From positions 124,001 to 188,000 of the forward strand of contig JAHJOK010000059.1 of the NCBI GenBank assembly GCA_018820205.1: 64,000 nt of DNA, given 5' to 3'. This document shows positions 8,763-20,393 of the stretch, one piece after another. Positions within the stretch are counted from its first letter, which is position 1, and each line of letters begins with the position of its first letter. The DNA comes from Alphaproteobacteria bacterium (GTDB lineage Bacteria > Pseudomonadota > Alphaproteobacteria > Caulobacterales > Caulobacteraceae). The notes beneath the pieces were generated by a model. That model did no database searches, had not been told where the DNA came from, and was given only the letters and a program-made list of their open reading frames with translations. The translations under genes and the position numbers were made by a program.

Positions 8763-10678
8763 TGGGCCGGGGCGGGCGTCGTTCCGGCGACCGGAGCCGC
8801 GACGCCGAGCGCCGCCAGAGCCGCTTCGGGATCATTGGCGGCCTTCACCGAACGGGCGCCTGCGGTGACGAGCATGTCGCCAGCCGCCTGAACCAGGTCC
8901 TGCGAGAGGCGAGGACGGATCTGATCCGCCAACGGCGCCGTGGTCTCCACGGGCGCGGCCCGAATGGCGTCCACACGTCCGACGACCAGCGCGGTCTCTG
9001 ACGCCGGGCCGGTGAAGACCTGGCCCCGACCCTGGCCGAACAACCCCTGAAGCACGCCATCGCCGACGGCGGTCTGGGCTTCCTGGTTCTGCTGCAGACC
9101 CGTACGCGTGGTCAGGGTCGCGCCTGCGGAGGAGGCGACTGCGGCGATATCCTCGCCGCCGCGAACGCGTGCGGCCAGTTCCTCGGCCTTTGTGGTCAGG
9201 CGACGGGCGTTCTCGCGCTGGACCCACTGTCGAGCGAGCGGCTCGCGGACCTCGGCCAGCGCCGGCAGGGCGGCGGGACGGATATCGTCCAGGCGCAGCA
9301 CGAAATACTGACCCTGGCCGGCGTCGATGACCTCGCTCTCGGCGCCCTTTGTCAAGGTGTAGGCGTTCTGCAGAATCTGGGGCGGTGCGTTCATCGGCTG
9401 ACCGTCGGGAAGGCGCCCGTCTTCAGTGAAGGGCGGCAATTGCACGATACGCGCCCCGACCTCGGCGGCTGCGGCAGCCAGGGTCTTGCCGTCCGTGCGG
9501 GCTTTCTCATAGGCCTCGACGCGCGAATAGATGCGCGCCTTGGCGTCTTCTTCCTGCAGTTCGGCGACGATGGCCTCGCGAACGCCCTCCAGCGTCGCGG
9601 GCGCGCCTGGCGTGATTTCGGTGACCTTGGCCACGGTAAAGCCGACACGGCCCTGAATCGGGGCCGAAACCTGTCCCGACGTCAGGCCGAAAACAGCGGT
9701 TCCGACCGCCGGGTCGGGCAGGGCGCTTTGCGGTTGGGCCGTGTATTCGGCCGGCTGGATGCGATTGGCTTCGGCGACGGCGGCCGGCGACTGCCCGGCG
9801 CGCAGGGCGGCGGCGATCCGGTCGGCGGCGGCGCGGTCGGGCGCGGTCAGGGTGGTGAAGGTGCGGCGCTCCGGCGTGGACAGGCCGTCCTTGCGGAACT
9901 CGAAACGCTCGACGATGCGGTCTTCGGTGATGGCGGGCGGCGCGGAGCCGGCCGCGTCGTTGAACAGCACCACCGAGGCGATGCGGAACTCCGGACGGCG
10001 CAGTTGGGCCGCGTTCTCGCTCAGGAAGGCCGTCAGTTGCGCCTCGGTCGGCGCATCGGTCGTGCCCGCCATGGCCTGGGTCACGGTGAACCAGCGGCCG
10101 TCACGGACCTCCAGCGCGCGCCCTGCGATCAGGGCGCCGTAGATGCGCGGGGTGCGCAGGCCCGCCTGGATGGCGCTGGCGAAATGTTCGCTGACGGCCG
10201 TGTCGCGGAATTCTTCTTCAAGCTGGACCGGCGTAACGTTCTGGGCGGCGAGCGCCTGTTCGTACTGGTTCTGATCGAACTGGCCGGTGATCTGATTGAA
10301 GAAAGCCGGGATTTCGCGAATCCGGCTCAACACCAGCTCCTTGCTGGGACGAATGCCGGCGTTGTAGGCCCAGGCCAGGAAACCCAGGCGTTGGGTCTGG
10401 CCTTCCAGATAACGGGTGTGAATGCCGGACTGGACCAGTTCCTCGGTCGTCAGAGGGCGGTTTTCCTGTTCCTGGACCTGGGCCCGAATGCGCTCGAAAT
10501 CCGCTCGGAACTGCGTCGCATCCACAGAACGATCGCCCGCCGAAATGATGTGTTTGGGGCCCAGGCCGCCGAAGACATCCATCTGGGTGCCGCCGACCAC
10601 CGCGAAGCTGAGGATCAGCAGGACGAACAGGCCAATGGCCCATTTGGACTTGGCGAAGTCACGGAACAGCGAAATCAT
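8759..10678 (-). CDS. PpiD/SurA-type periplasmic peptidyl-prolyl isomerase and chaperone
   Basis: Membrane-anchored folding factor for exported proteins. 639 residues from MISLFRDFAKSKWAIG. One membrane span (about 14-34) is followed by a SurA_N_3 chaperone region and a parvulin-like rotamase domain in the middle (around 220-380), then a long C-terminal half ending in an Ala/Pro-rich tail. Longer in-frame starts upstream would run through the tpiA promoter region and are unlikely. The stop overlaps trpE. The pairing ppiD-trpE next to divergent tpiA is frequent in alphaproteobacteria. PpiD is the best label; prolyl isomerase activity is not proven. Confidence 0.88.
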   Translation of the reverse strand: MISLFRDFAKSKWAIGLFVLLILSFAVVGGTQMDVFGGLGPKHIISAGDRSVDATQFRADFERIRAQVQEQENRPLTTEELVQSGIHTRYLEGQTQRLGFLAWAYNAGIRPSKELVLSRIREIPAFFNQITGQFDQNQYEQALAAQNVTPVQLEEEFRDTAVSEHFASAIQAGLRTPRIYGALIAGRALEVRDGRWFTVTQAMAGTTDAPTEAQLTAFLSENAAQLRRPEFRIASVVLFNDAAGSAPPAITEDRIVERFEFRKDGLSTPERRTFTTLTAPDRAAADRIAAALRAGQSPAAVAEANRIQPAEYTAQPQSALPDPAVGTAVFGLTSGQVSAPIQGRVGFTVAKVTEITPGAPATLEGVREAIVAELQEEDAKARIYSRVEAYEKARTDGKTLAAAAAEVGARIVQLPPFTEDGRLPDGQPMNAPPQILQNAYTLTKGAESEVIDAGQGQYFVLRLDDIRPAALPALAEVREPLARQWVQRENARRLTTKAEELAARVRGGEDIAAVASSAGATLTTRTGLQQNQEAQTAVGDGVLQGLFGQGRGQVFTGPASETALVVGRVDAIRAAPVETTAPLADQIRPRLSQDLVQAAGDMLVTAGARSVKAANDPEAALAALGVAAPVAGTTPAPAQ

Positions 10679-10794
10679 GGACGGGCCTGACGGATCGAGC
10701 GGCGAGAAGCGCCATCGGGGCGTATAGGGGAGGGGGCATGGCCCTCGCAAGCGCCGGGCTTGGCGAGGGCCGTTCGCGTGCCTAAACAGGCCGA

Positions 10795-11577
10795 ATGAAA
10801 CAATCCGTGAAGTTGATCGTCGGCAACTGGAAAATGAATGGCGAGGCCGGGGGGCTGGCCGAGTTCGAGACGCTGGCGGCCACCCTGATCGAGAATCCGA
10901 CACGCGTTGATGTGGCGATCTGTCCGCCGGCAACCCTGATCGAACGGCTTGTCCGCATCGGTGAGCCCGCCGCAATCGCCATCGGGGGCCAGGACTGTCA
11001 TGCCGAGCCGAAGGGGGCGTTCACAGGGTCGATCTCGGGCGAACTGTTGCTCGAAGCGGGCTGCGAGTTCGTGATCGTTGGTCATTCGGAGCGACGGCAG
11101 GCCTGCGGTGAAACGGATGGCATCGTTGCCGACAAGGTCGCTGGGGCTTTGAGGGCAGGTCTGACCCCGATCATCTGTGTCGGAGAGACGCGCGATCAAC
11201 GGCAGGCGGGAGATGCCGTCGCCGTGGTTCGCAGGCAGATCATGGGCTCGTTGGTCGACGCCCTGACCGGACAGGACTGGGCCCTGGCCTATGAGCCCGT
11301 CTGGGCGATCGGCACCGGCCTGACGCCGACGCTGGAACAGATCGCGGAGATCCATTCCGCCGCGCGCGCCGCCATGGTCGAACGATTGGGAGAAGGCGGA
11401 CGCAAAGCGCCGATTCTGTACGGCGGCTCGGTCAATCCCGGAAACGCCCGAGACATCCTCGCCGTGCCTGAGGTCGGCGGCGCGCTGGTGGGGGGCGCCT
11501 CGCTGAAGGCGGCCGACTTCCTGGCCATCATTCGCGCGGCTGAACCGGCCGTCGTTGCCGCCGGCGGACAAGGGTGA
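10795..11577 (+). CDS. tpiA: Triosephosphate isomerase
   Basis: Interconverts dihydroxyacetone phosphate and glyceraldehyde 3-phosphate in glycolysis and gluconeogenesis. 260 residues, TIM barrel. Catalytic Lys13 lies in GNWKMNG, the histidine in FVIVGHSERRQ and the glutamate in AYEPVWAIGTG; the phosphate-binding loops YGGSVNPGNA and GALVGGASLKA are present. It is divergent from ppiD across 116 bp that include a GC-rich hairpin at 10740-10771. secG follows after 49 bp on the same strand. Confidence 0.98.
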   Translation: MKQSVKLIVGNWKMNGEAGGLAEFETLAATLIENPTRVDVAICPPATLIERLVRIGEPAAIAIGGQDCHAEPKGAFTGSISGELLLEAGCEFVIVGHSERRQACGETDGIVADKVAGALRAGLTPIICVGETRDQRQAGDAVAVVRRQIMGSLVDALTGQDWALAYEPVWAIGTGLTPTLEQIAEIHSAARAAMVERLGEGGRKAPILYGGSVNPGNARDILAVPEVGGALVGGASLKAADFLAIIRAAEPAVVAAGGQG

Positions 11578-11626
11578 TAGAGGCCGCCGCTTGATCGGCG
11601 CCCGGGCGCCACACATGTAAGCGGCC

Positions 11627-12037
11627 ATGCTCCAGACAATTCTCCTCGTCGCCATGATTTTGATCTCGGTCGCCATGATCGGGATCGTCCTGTTGCAGAA
11701 GTCAGAGGGCGGCGCCCTGGGTATGGGCGGCGGGCCTTCGGGATTCATGACCGCCCGCGGCGCCGGCAATCTTCTGACCGTGGCGACCTGGTGGCTGGCC
11801 TTCGCGTTCTTCGCTTGCGCCATCGGCCTGACCATCGTCGGCAACGTGACCCGGGGCAGCCGCTCCGTCGTCGATGCGGACGCCGTGGGCTCCATCGCCC
11901 TGGACACCGCCCCGACGACCGCCCCCGCGACGACCCAACCGACGGCCCCGGCCCAACCCGCCGCGCCGTCGCTGGACGATCTGGAGGCCAGCCTCCCGAC
12001 CGCCGGCCTGACCCCGGCGCCCGCGCCGGAGCAATAG
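11627..12037 (+). CDS. secG: Preprotein translocase subunit SecG
   Basis: Small accessory subunit of the SecYEG channel. 136 residues. Two membrane spans (about 1-20 and 50-72) flank the conserved cytoplasmic loop LLQKSEGGALGMGGG. The C-terminal 60 residues are an Ala/Pro/Thr-rich tail (runs of TTAPATTQPTAP), longer than in E. coli but common in alphaproteobacteria. Followed by a terminator-like hairpin before pyrG. The order tpiA-secG-pyrG is conserved in this group. Confidence 0.93.
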   Translation: MLQTILLVAMILISVAMIGIVLLQKSEGGALGMGGGPSGFMTARGAGNLLTVATWWLAFAFFACAIGLTIVGNVTRGSRSVVDADAVGSIALDTAPTTAPATTQPTAPAQPAAPSLDDLEASLPTAGLTPAPAPEQ

Positions 12038-12080
12038 GGTGACGGCGGACCTTCTCCGCCTCTCTTCCCGCCACCATCGC

Positions 12081-12119
12081 CTCCGCACCGGTGCAAACCG
12101 GGGGCGGAGCCTTGGTTTT
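12081..12119 (+). terminator. Likely rho-independent terminator after secG
   Basis: The stem CTCCGC..CCGGT pairs with ACCGGGGGCGGAG around a GCAA loop, with a small bulge, and is followed by CCTTGGTTTT. It is 44 bp after the secG stop, so pyrG probably has its own promoter in the remaining ~90 bp. Confidence 0.5.
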
Positions 12120-12206
12120 CGACAGCCGGACCGCCCAATGGTCCGCATGTTTCAACAGACGGATCGCGAAGCGATCCTCGACTGGCGCGAATCAGCGCTA
12201 AGGTGA

Positions 12207-13862
<1,656 letters not shown>

Positions 13863-13937
13863 TCATTCGCTGACCCCAGGCTTGGCGTGAGCCGTGCCTG
13901 TGTCATGGTGGCGGCCAGTCGATACTGGACATCATCC

Positions 13938-14648
13938 ATGGCGAAAGCCGAGCCTGTCATTTTGCCCGCGAGACCCGAACCGCGAGAGATCTCGGTCGAC
14001 GACACGGCGGTGATCGTGATCGATATGCAGAATGCCTACGCCTCACCCGGCGGCTACCTGGACCTGGCCGGGTTCGACATTTCCGGCGCCGCCAGGGTCA
14101 TCAGCAATACGAAAGGGGTGCTGGAGGTCGCGCGTCGGGTCGGAATGCCGGTGATCTATTTCCAGAACGGATGGGATCCCGACTATGTCGAGGCGGGCGG
14201 GCCGGGGTCGCCCAACTTTCACAAATCCAATGCGCTGAAGACCATGCGGGAGCGGCCTGAACTGATGGGCACGCTGCTGGCGCGCGGCGCCTGGGACTAT
14301 GAGTTGGTCGATGAACTGAAGCCGCAGCCGGGCGACATATGCCTGCACAAGACGCGGTATTCCGGGTTCTTCAACTCGCAATTGGACAGCGTGCTGAGGT
14401 CGCGGGGTATCCGGAACCTGGTGTTCGTCGGCATCGCCACCAACGTCTGCGTCGAGTCCACGCTGAGGGATGGGTTCTTCCTGGAGTATTTCGGCATCGT
14501 TCTGGAGGATGCGACCCATCAGGCGGGGCCGGAGTTCGTGCAGCAGGCGGCCATCTACAACATCGAGAAATTCTTCGGCTGGGTCTCCAGCGTCGCCGAC
14601 TTCAAGGGCGTCGTGGGACAGATCGCGCCCAGATCACAGGAGGCCTGA
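13938..14648 (+). CDS. rutB: RutB-like ureidoacrylate amidohydrolase
   Basis: Isochorismatase-fold hydrolase that cleaves (peroxy)ureidoacrylate in the Rut pathway of uracil breakdown. 236 residues from [18 protein letters not shown]; a longer frame to 13887 adds only unconserved sequence. The D-K-C triad is Asp29 ([10 protein letters not shown]), the lysine of [11 protein letters not shown] and the cysteine of [16 protein letters not shown]. The stop abuts the rutC start with no gap. First gene of a rutB-rutC-rutD-rutA cluster, which makes this reading much firmer than the fold alone would. Confidence 0.92.
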   Translation: MAKAEPVILPARPEPREISVDDTAVIVIDMQNAYASPGGYLDLAGFDISGAARVISNTKGVLEVARRVGMPVIYFQNGWDPDYVEAGGPGSPNFHKSNALKTMRERPELMGTLLARGAWDYELVDELKPQPGDICLHKTRYSGFFNSQLDSVLRSRGIRNLVFVGIATNVCVESTLRDGFFLEYFGIVLEDATHQAGPEFVQQAAIYNIEKFFGWVSSVADFKGVVGQIAPRSQEA

Positions 14649-15038
14649 ATGCCCAAGACCGTCATCACCCCGCCCGGCACCGTGACCCCGATCGCCCCCT
14701 TCTCGCCGGGCACGATGGCCGATGGCGTCATCTATGTTTCGGGCACGCTGGCGTTCGACAAGGACAACAATGTCGCCTGCGTCGGCGATGCGGCGGGCCA
14801 GACGCGGGTGGTTCTGGAGACCATCAAGTCGGTGATCGAGACAGCCGGCGGCACGATGGAGGACGTGACCATGAACCACATCTTCCTGTCCGACTGGTCG
14901 CACTATGCCGCGCTGAACAAGGTCTATGCGGAGTTCTTTCCCGGCGACAAGCCGGCGCGGTTCTGTATCCAGTGCGGCCTGGTGAAGCCGGACTTCCTGG
15001 TGGAGATCGCCACCATCGCTCATATCGGCAAACGGTGA
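14649..15038 (+). CDS. rutC: RutC, RidA-family 3-aminoacrylate deaminase
   Basis: Member of the RidA/YjgF family that helps convert the toxic enamine 3-aminoacrylate in uracil degradation. 129 residues, one domain. Motifs [15 protein letters not shown] and the conserved arginine/glutamate region [23 protein letters not shown] are those of RutC. The ATG follows the rutB stop directly, and its own TGA overlaps the GTG start of rutD, so translation of all three is probably coupled. Confidence 0.92.
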   Translation: MPKTVITPPGTVTPIAPFSPGTMADGVIYVSGTLAFDKDNNVACVGDAAGQTRVVLETIKSVIETAGGTMEDVTMNHIFLSDWSHYAALNKVYAEFFPGDKPARFCIQCGLVKPDFLVEIATIAHIGKR

Positions 15039-15823
15039 GCGAAGGCATCACCGACGGCCTGTTCCACGAGGTCCACGATGGGCCGAACGGCGCCGAAACC
15101 GTTCTGTTGTCGGCCGGGCTGGGTGGATCGGCGGGCTTCTGGGCGCCACAGATGGAGGTGCTGGCGGAACGGTTCCGCATCGTCCTCTACGACCATCGTG
15201 GGACGGGTCGAAGCGACCGAAGTCTGAAGCCGGATCATTCGGTCGCCGCGATGGCGCAGGACATGATCGCCGTTCTCGACGCAACCGGCACGGACAAGGC
15301 CCACGTCGTCGGTCACGCAGCCGGCGGCAATGCCGGGCTGCAACTGGCGCTGGACCATCCGGATCGGCTGGACCGGCTGGTGGTCGTCAATGGCTGGTCG
15401 CGGCCCGATCCCCATGTCGCGCGGTGCTTTGCGGCGCGGACACGGTTGCTGGAGGCGTTCGGACCGGCGGCCTATGTCCAGGCGCAGGCCCTGTTCCTGT
15501 ATCCGCCCGACTGGATCAGCGAAAACGATGCGCTGCTGAAGACGCAGGAGGCGCATCACATTGCGGGCTTTCCTCGCATCGACGTGATGCTGGCCCGGAT
15601 CGGCGCGCTGCTGGCGTTCGACATCGACGACCGGCTGGACGAAATCGCCCATCCGGTGCTGGTCGCGGCCTCTGCCGACGACATGCTGGTCCCGCCGCTG
15701 CTGTCGCGCCGTCTGGCTGACGGTTTGCCGAACGCGACGCTCGATGTCGTTCCCTGGGGCGGTCATGCCTTTACGGCGACGGTTTCCGGTGCGTTCAATG
15801 CGCGCCTGGTCGCCTTTCTGTAA
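15035..15823 (+). CDS. rutD: RutD, alpha/beta-hydrolase-fold protein of uracil degradation
   Basis: 262 residues from a GTG that overlaps the rutC stop (GTGA); in-frame sequence further upstream lies inside rutB and rutC. Alpha/beta-hydrolase fold: oxyanion region [12 protein letters not shown], then [10 protein letters not shown], nucleophile elbow GHAAG at 93-97, and a late Asp and His ([13 protein letters not shown]). The nucleophile position is alanine (Ala95), not serine. E. coli RutD likewise has GHALG there, which supports the assignment and suggests a role other than classical serine hydrolysis. It is proposed to speed aminoacrylate breakdown. Confidence 0.9.
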   Translation: MSEGITDGLFHEVHDGPNGAETVLLSAGLGGSAGFWAPQMEVLAERFRIVLYDHRGTGRSDRSLKPDHSVAAMAQDMIAVLDATGTDKAHVVGHAAGGNAGLQLALDHPDRLDRLVVVNGWSRPDPHVARCFAARTRLLEAFGPAAYVQAQALFLYPPDWISENDALLKTQEAHHIAGFPRIDVMLARIGALLAFDIDDRLDEIAHPVLVAASADDMLVPPLLSRRLADGLPNATLDVVPWGGHAFTATVSGAFNARLVAFL

Positions 15824-15847
15824 GGCGACGGCTGAGGGGCGGTCATC

Positions 15848-16921
15848 ATGGAAGTCGGCGTCTTTGTCCCGATCAACAACAACGGCTGGCTGATCAGCGA
15901 GACCGCGCCGCAGTACATGCCCTCGTTCGATCTGAACAAGCGGATCGCCCAGCGCGCCGAGCACTATGGCCTCGATTTCCTGCTGTCGATGATCAAGCTG
16001 CGAGGGTTCGGCGGCAAGACGGAGTTCTGGGAGTACGGGCTGGAGAGCTTCACCCTGATGGCGGGGCTGGCGGCGGTCACGGAGCGCATCAAGATCTATG
16101 CGACCTGTCCGACCCTGGTGTTGCCGCCCGCGTTCGCCGCGCGGATGTGCAACACGATCGATTCGATCAGCCATGGCCGCTTCGGCCTGAACCTGATCAC
16201 CGGCTGGCAGAAGCCGGAATACTCCCAGATGGGCTTGTGGCCCGGCGAGGAGCATTTCAGGAACCGCTATCAGATGCTGGACGAATACGCCCGGATCCTG
16301 CGCGAGCTGTGGGAGGAAGGGCGGTCCGACTTCAAGGGCGACTATTACCAGATGGACGACTGTCTGGTGCGGCCGACGCCATCCACCGACATGAAGATCA
16401 TCTGCGCCGGGTCGTCGGACGAGGGTCTGGCGTTTTCGGCCCAGTGGGCGGACTACGCATTCTGTCTGGGCAAGGGGGTGAATACGCCGACCGCGTTCGC
16501 TTTCAACACTGTGCGGCTGGCCGAGGCGACGGCCAAGACCGGGCGCGACGTGAAGATGTTCGTCCTGGTCATGGTCATCGCCGCAGACACCGACGACGAG
16601 GCGATGGCCAAGTGGAAGCTCTACAACGATGGCGTCGATGTCGAAGCGATCAGCTGGCTGAAGGATCAGGGCGCGGCCGACCAGGTCAACGCCACGACGA
16701 ACGTGCGCCAGCTGGCGGCGCCCGAGGGGGCGGTGAACATCAATATGGGCACGCTGGTGGGGTCCTACGCCTCTGTCGCGCGGATGCTGGACGAGATGTC
16801 CGAGGTGCCGGGCACCGGAGGCGTGCTGCTGACCTTCGACGATTTCGAGACGGGCATCGAGGACTTCGGTCGGAAGATCCAGCCTTTGATGACCTGCCGG
16901 GCCGGATTGAAAACGGCCTGA
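15848..16921 (+). CDS. rutA: RutA, flavin-dependent pyrimidine monooxygenase
   Basis: Luciferase-like FMN enzyme that opens the uracil ring at N3-C4 with O2 and reduced flavin. 357 residues. The opening [21 protein letters not shown] is highly characteristic, as are [16 protein letters not shown] and [16 protein letters not shown]. In E. coli rutA heads the operon; here it is last, 24 bp after rutD. The flavin reductase partner RutF, RutE, the transporter RutG and the regulator RutR are not in the window, so reduced flavin must come from elsewhere. Confidence 0.95.
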   Translation: MEVGVFVPINNNGWLISETAPQYMPSFDLNKRIAQRAEHYGLDFLLSMIKLRGFGGKTEFWEYGLESFTLMAGLAAVTERIKIYATCPTLVLPPAFAARMCNTIDSISHGRFGLNLITGWQKPEYSQMGLWPGEEHFRNRYQMLDEYARILRELWEEGRSDFKGDYYQMDDCLVRPTPSTDMKIICAGSSDEGLAFSAQWADYAFCLGKGVNTPTAFAFNTVRLAEATAKTGRDVKMFVLVMVIAADTDDEAMAKWKLYNDGVDVEAISWLKDQGAADQVNATTNVRQLAAPEGAVNINMGTLVGSYASVARMLDEMSEVPGTGGVLLTFDDFETGIEDFGRKIQPLMTCRAGLKTA

Positions 16922-16928
16922 CACGGGA

Positions 16929-17018
<90 letters not shown>

Positions 17019-17122
17019 TTGTCCCTCGCGAGCGCCGGATCCAGCGGCCACAAGGGAATCGAGGGGATAGCAGCGCTGCGCCCGTTAACCAAAACGGAAA
17101 TCGCAGCGGCGATGATCGGCCC

Positions 17123-17941
17123 ATGTCGAAGTCCCGCTTTTTCCCCACGCGACCGGTGCGCCTGTTGGGCGTGATCGCGCTGATCTCGCTGCTGGGCGCA
17201 TGCGCGAGCGTGGGACGCCCCGGTCCACCGCGTACCGGGGCCATGACCGTGGCGCCGGTCACGGACCCGGCGCCGATCGTGTCGGGCACGATGCGGCCGT
17301 ATCAGATCCGGGGACGGTGGTATCGGCCCGAGGAACAGCCCGGATACGACGTGGTCGGCCAGGCCTCGTGGTACGGTGATCAGTTCAACGGCCGTCCGAC
17401 CGCGACGGGCGAGCGGTTCGACATGCATGCCCTGACGGCGGCTCACAAGACCCTGCCGCTGCCCGGCCTGGTCGAGGTCACGAACATGGCCAACGGACGG
17501 GTCGTGGTCCTGAGGGTCAACGACCGGGGTCCGTTCGTGGATGACCGGATCATCGATCTGTCGCGCGGCGCGGCGGAGGCGCTGGATATGATCAACCGGG
17601 GCGTCGGCGAGGTCCGGGTGCGGTATCTGGGGCGGGCGCCGCGTCTGGGCGGCGGCCAGGTGATGCAACGCGCCGAGGCTCCGCCGCCGGTGATCGCGCC
17701 GCCCGCGCCTGTGGTCGTGGCCCAGGCTTTCTGGATCCAGGTGGCCGCATACGGGGATCCGGACGAGGCCCGGGCGGCCGCCGGTCGGGCGGGGGCTACA
17801 GCGCGGGTCCAGCAAGCGACGAACCAGCGCATGTTCCGGGTCTTGCTGGGGCCGTGGCCCGACGCCAACGCCGCCGAACAGGCCCGGCAGGGCGCCGTCG
17901 CGCGAGGCTTTCGCGAGGCGCAGCTGATTCCCGGGGGATAG
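17123..17941 (+). CDS. rlpA: RlpA-like septal lytic transglycosylase, lipoprotein
   Basis: Predicted outer-membrane lipoprotein acting on naked glycan strands at the division septum. 272 residues. The signal peptide ends in the lipobox LLGACAS (Cys at about 29). The double-psi beta-barrel domain (about 70-170) holds [30 protein letters not shown] and [18 protein letters not shown], with the catalytic-type Asp and His. A C-terminal SPOR domain (about 200-272, [16 protein letters not shown]) targets septal peptidoglycan. In many relatives dacA lies between rlpA and tmk; here it is absent. A TTAACC hexamer in the short upstream region could be a CtrA half-site, a weak guess. Confidence 0.92.
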   Translation: MSKSRFFPTRPVRLLGVIALISLLGACASVGRPGPPRTGAMTVAPVTDPAPIVSGTMRPYQIRGRWYRPEEQPGYDVVGQASWYGDQFNGRPTATGERFDMHALTAAHKTLPLPGLVEVTNMANGRVVVLRVNDRGPFVDDRIIDLSRGAAEALDMINRGVGEVRVRYLGRAPRLGGGQVMQRAEAPPPVIAPPAPVVVAQAFWIQVAAYGDPDEARAAAGRAGATARVQQATNQRMFRVLLGPWPDANAAEQARQGAVARGFREAQLIPGG

Positions 17942-17989
17942 GCCGCATCCGCCCTTGGCCCGGCGCGTCCGCATCGCCATTGTGCCGGT

Positions 17990-18616
17990 GTGCAACGCGG
18001 TAGATTCATAACATTCGAAGGCGGGGAGGGGACCGGCAAGTCGACCCAGGTCGGCCGGCTGGTCGATCGTCTGTCGGCGTCGGGACTGGACGTGCTGCGG
18101 ACCCGTGAACCGGGCGGATCACCGGGCGCCGAAGCGATCCGTCAGTTGGTCGTGTCCGGGGCCGTCGATCGCTGGTCGGCGCGAACCGAACTGCTGCTGA
18201 TGTTCGCCGCGCGATCCGATCACCTTGAGCAGACCATCCTTCCGGCGCTGAACGCAGGTCGCTGGGTCGTCTGCGACCGGTTCGCCGATTCCAGCCGGGT
18301 CTATCAGGGCACCGGGGGCGGGGTGGACGCGGCCCTGATCGAGACGCTGGACCGGGCCGTGGTCGGCGCCGATCAGCCGGACCTGACCTTGGTGTTCGAC
18401 CTGTCCGAGGCGATCGGCTTGGACCGGGCCCTGGCGCGCGGCGCCGCCGAGACCCGGTTCGAATCCAAGGGCCCTGCGTTTCACCGCCGGCTGCGCGACG
18501 GGTTCGCCCGCGTCGCCGCCGACCACCCCGAGCGCTGCCGGATCATCGACGCCGACGGCACGCCTGACGCGGTGGCCGAACGGGTGTGGGCGGCCGTGCA
18601 GCCGGTGCTGCCATGA
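17990..18616 (+). CDS. tmk: Thymidylate kinase
   Basis: Phosphorylates dTMP to dTDP for DNA synthesis. 208 residues from a GTG start (MQRGRFITFEGGEGTGKST). P-loop GGEGTGKST near residue 10; DRFADSSRVYQG is the DRY-type substrate motif; the lid region is RGAAETRFESKG. The stop overlaps the ATG of holB, the usual tmk-holB coupling. Confidence 0.96.
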   Translation: MQRGRFITFEGGEGTGKSTQVGRLVDRLSASGLDVLRTREPGGSPGAEAIRQLVVSGAVDRWSARTELLLMFAARSDHLEQTILPALNAGRWVVCDRFADSSRVYQGTGGGVDAALIETLDRAVVGADQPDLTLVFDLSEAIGLDRALARGAAETRFESKGPAFHRRLRDGFARVAADHPERCRIIDADGTPDAVAERVWAAVQPVLP

Positions 18617-19605
18617 CCAGTCACCCACGTGACCGGTTCGACCTGTCGCCTTCAGCCGCGGCCGAGGCCGCGTTCGTCGACGCCCAGGCGCGGGGGCGAA
18701 TGCACCACGCCTGGCTGCTGTGCGGCCCCGAGGGCGTCGGCAAGGCGACCTTCGCCTATCGCGCCGCGCGGCGGCTGCTGGGGGCGGCGACGGATATTTC
18801 GCGCGGGCCGTTGGGCGCCCGACCCGGCGATCCGGTCAGCCAGTTGATCAGCGCCCAGTCGCATCCCGATCTGCTGGTGCTGGAGCGATTGTCGGACGGG
18901 GGCAAGGTCAAGAAGTCGATCTCGGTCGATCAGGCGCGCGACCTGCCGGAGTTTTTCTCCAAGAGCCCGTCCCAGGCGTCGCATCGTGTGGCCATCATCG
19001 ATGCCGCTGATGACTTGAACATGAACGCTGCCAATGCCTTGCTTAAGGTTCTTGAGGAGCCGCCTGAACGCGGCGTCCTGTTCCTGATCAGCCACGCGGC
19101 GGGTCGTCTGTTGCCGACCATCCGGTCCCGTTGCCGCCGCCTGACCTTCGCGCCGTGGACGGACGCGGCCGTGGCCGACCTGATCGAGACGAAGACCGAG
19201 TTGGCGGGCGAGGAGGCCGCGCGGATCGCCGTGATGGCGCGCGGGTCGCCCGGCGCCGCGCTGGACCTGGCGTCCGCCGCGAATCTGGAGGTCGATCGTC
19301 TGGCCCAGGCCTGGGTGGCGGCGCCGGCCGTCGAGCGGGCGGAACAGATGGCGATCGCCGACGGGTTTCGCGGCGCCGAGGGACAGGCGCGGTTCGAGTC
19401 CCTGATCGATCGACTGGCGGCGGCGGTGAAGGCCCGGTCCCTGGCCGAGGGCGCTGCGGGCGCGGCCTGGGCCGATCTGTGGACGCGACTGAGCGATCTG
19501 CCGGATCGGGCGGCGGCGATCAATCTGGATCGCGCCGATCTGTTGAACGGCGCCCTGGCCGACCTCGCCCGGGTCAAGGCCCAGGCGGCGATGGGAGGCC
19601 GTTGA
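18613..19605 (+). CDS. holB: DNA polymerase III delta-prime subunit
   Basis: Clamp-loader subunit that helps load the beta clamp. 330 residues from the ATG overlapping tmk; an earlier ATG-like start at 18586 would lie inside tmk. AAA+ fold: GPEGVGKATFAYRAAR (P-loop variant), then HRVAIIDAADDLNMNAANALLKVLEEPPERG containing Walker B and sensor-type sequence, and LPTIRSRCRRL, the SRC motif. Its stop overlaps tatD by one base (TGATG). Belongs to a replication and nuclease gene run tmk-holB-tatD-MBL. Confidence 0.94.
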   Translation: MTSHPRDRFDLSPSAAAEAAFVDAQARGRMHHAWLLCGPEGVGKATFAYRAARRLLGAATDISRGPLGARPGDPVSQLISAQSHPDLLVLERLSDGGKVKKSISVDQARDLPEFFSKSPSQASHRVAIIDAADDLNMNAANALLKVLEEPPERGVLFLISHAAGRLLPTIRSRCRRLTFAPWTDAAVADLIETKTELAGEEAARIAVMARGSPGAALDLASAANLEVDRLAQAWVAAPAVERAEQMAIADGFRGAEGQARFESLIDRLAAAVKARSLAEGAAGAAWADLWTRLSDLPDRAAAINLDRADLLNGALADLARVKAQAAMGGR

Positions 19606-20393
19606 TGCTGATCGACAGCCACGTCAACCTGCACGGACCCCAGTTCGACCAAGACCGCGACGACGTCATCGCCCGGGCCCGGGAGGCCGGGGTCGGCATG
19701 ATGGTCGAGATTTCCGACAAGCTGTCGACATTCGAAGCCACACACGGCCTGGCGATGGCCCATCCCGACATCTGGTGCACGGTCGGGGCGCATCCGCATG
19801 AGGCCAAGGATCATCAGGCCGTCACGGCCGACGACCTGCTGGCGCTGGCGGCCCGACAACGCGTGGTCGGGATCGGCGAATGCGGGCTGGATTTCCACTA
19901 TGATCTCAGCCCCCGCGAGGTTCAGGCCCGAGTGTTTCGTGTGCATGTCGAGGCGGCGCGCCGGTCGGGACTGCCGCTGGTTGTGCATACGCGCGAGGCG
20001 GACGACGACATGGTCCGGATTCTGGAAGAGGAACAGGCGATCGGACCGTTTCGGTTCCTGATGCATTGCTACACCAGTGGCGCGGAACTGGCGGAAAGAG
20101 CAGCGAAAATGGGCGCTTGGTTCTCGGTTTCCGGCATCGCGACCTTCAAGGCGGCCGAGGACGTGCGCCAGGTGATCCGCGCCATGCCCGCCGACCGGAT
20201 CATCGTCGAGACCGACTGCCCCTATCTGGCGCCTGTGCCGTATCGCGGGCGGCGCAACGAACCCGCCTATGTCGGCCATGTGCTGCAGGCGCTGGCTGAC
20301 ATTCGCGGCTGGTCCCTCAAGGACGCCGAGGCGCGCACCACAGACGCCTTCTTCACCCTGTTCGACCGTATCCCGCGACCGGTGCCGGCATGA
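19605..20393 (+). CDS. TatD-family metal-dependent deoxyribonuclease
   Basis: TIM-barrel amidohydrolase-like nuclease of the TatD family. 262 residues. Later metal and active-site motifs are present: GAHPHEAKD, VGIGECGLDFHYD, LVVHTREAD, LMHCYTSGAE and VETDCPYLAPVP. The N-terminal metal motif reads DSHVNLH rather than the usual HxH (HCHLD), so one ligand, position 8, is Asn. E. coli TatD itself also has a VNL sequence here, so this may be a sub-family feature rather than damage. Start fixed by the TGATG overlap with holB; its stop overlaps the next gene (ATGA). Confidence 0.92.
   Translation: MLIDSHVNLHGPQFDQDRDDVIARAREAGVGMMVEISDKLSTFEATHGLAMAHPDIWCTVGAHPHEAKDHQAVTADDLLALAARQRVVGIGECGLDFHYDLSPREVQARVFRVHVEAARRSGLPLVVHTREADDDMVRILEEEQAIGPFRFLMHCYTSGAELAERAAKMGAWFSVSGIATFKAAEDVRQVIRAMPADRIIVETDCPYLAPVPYRGRRNEPAYVGHVLQALADIRGWSLKDAEARTTDAFFTLFDRIPRPVPA

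Noticed and set aside
10675..12138. 487-codon minus-strand frame across tpiA and secG
   Set aside because: Runs antisense to two well-supported genes and across their intergenic gaps; low-complexity product.
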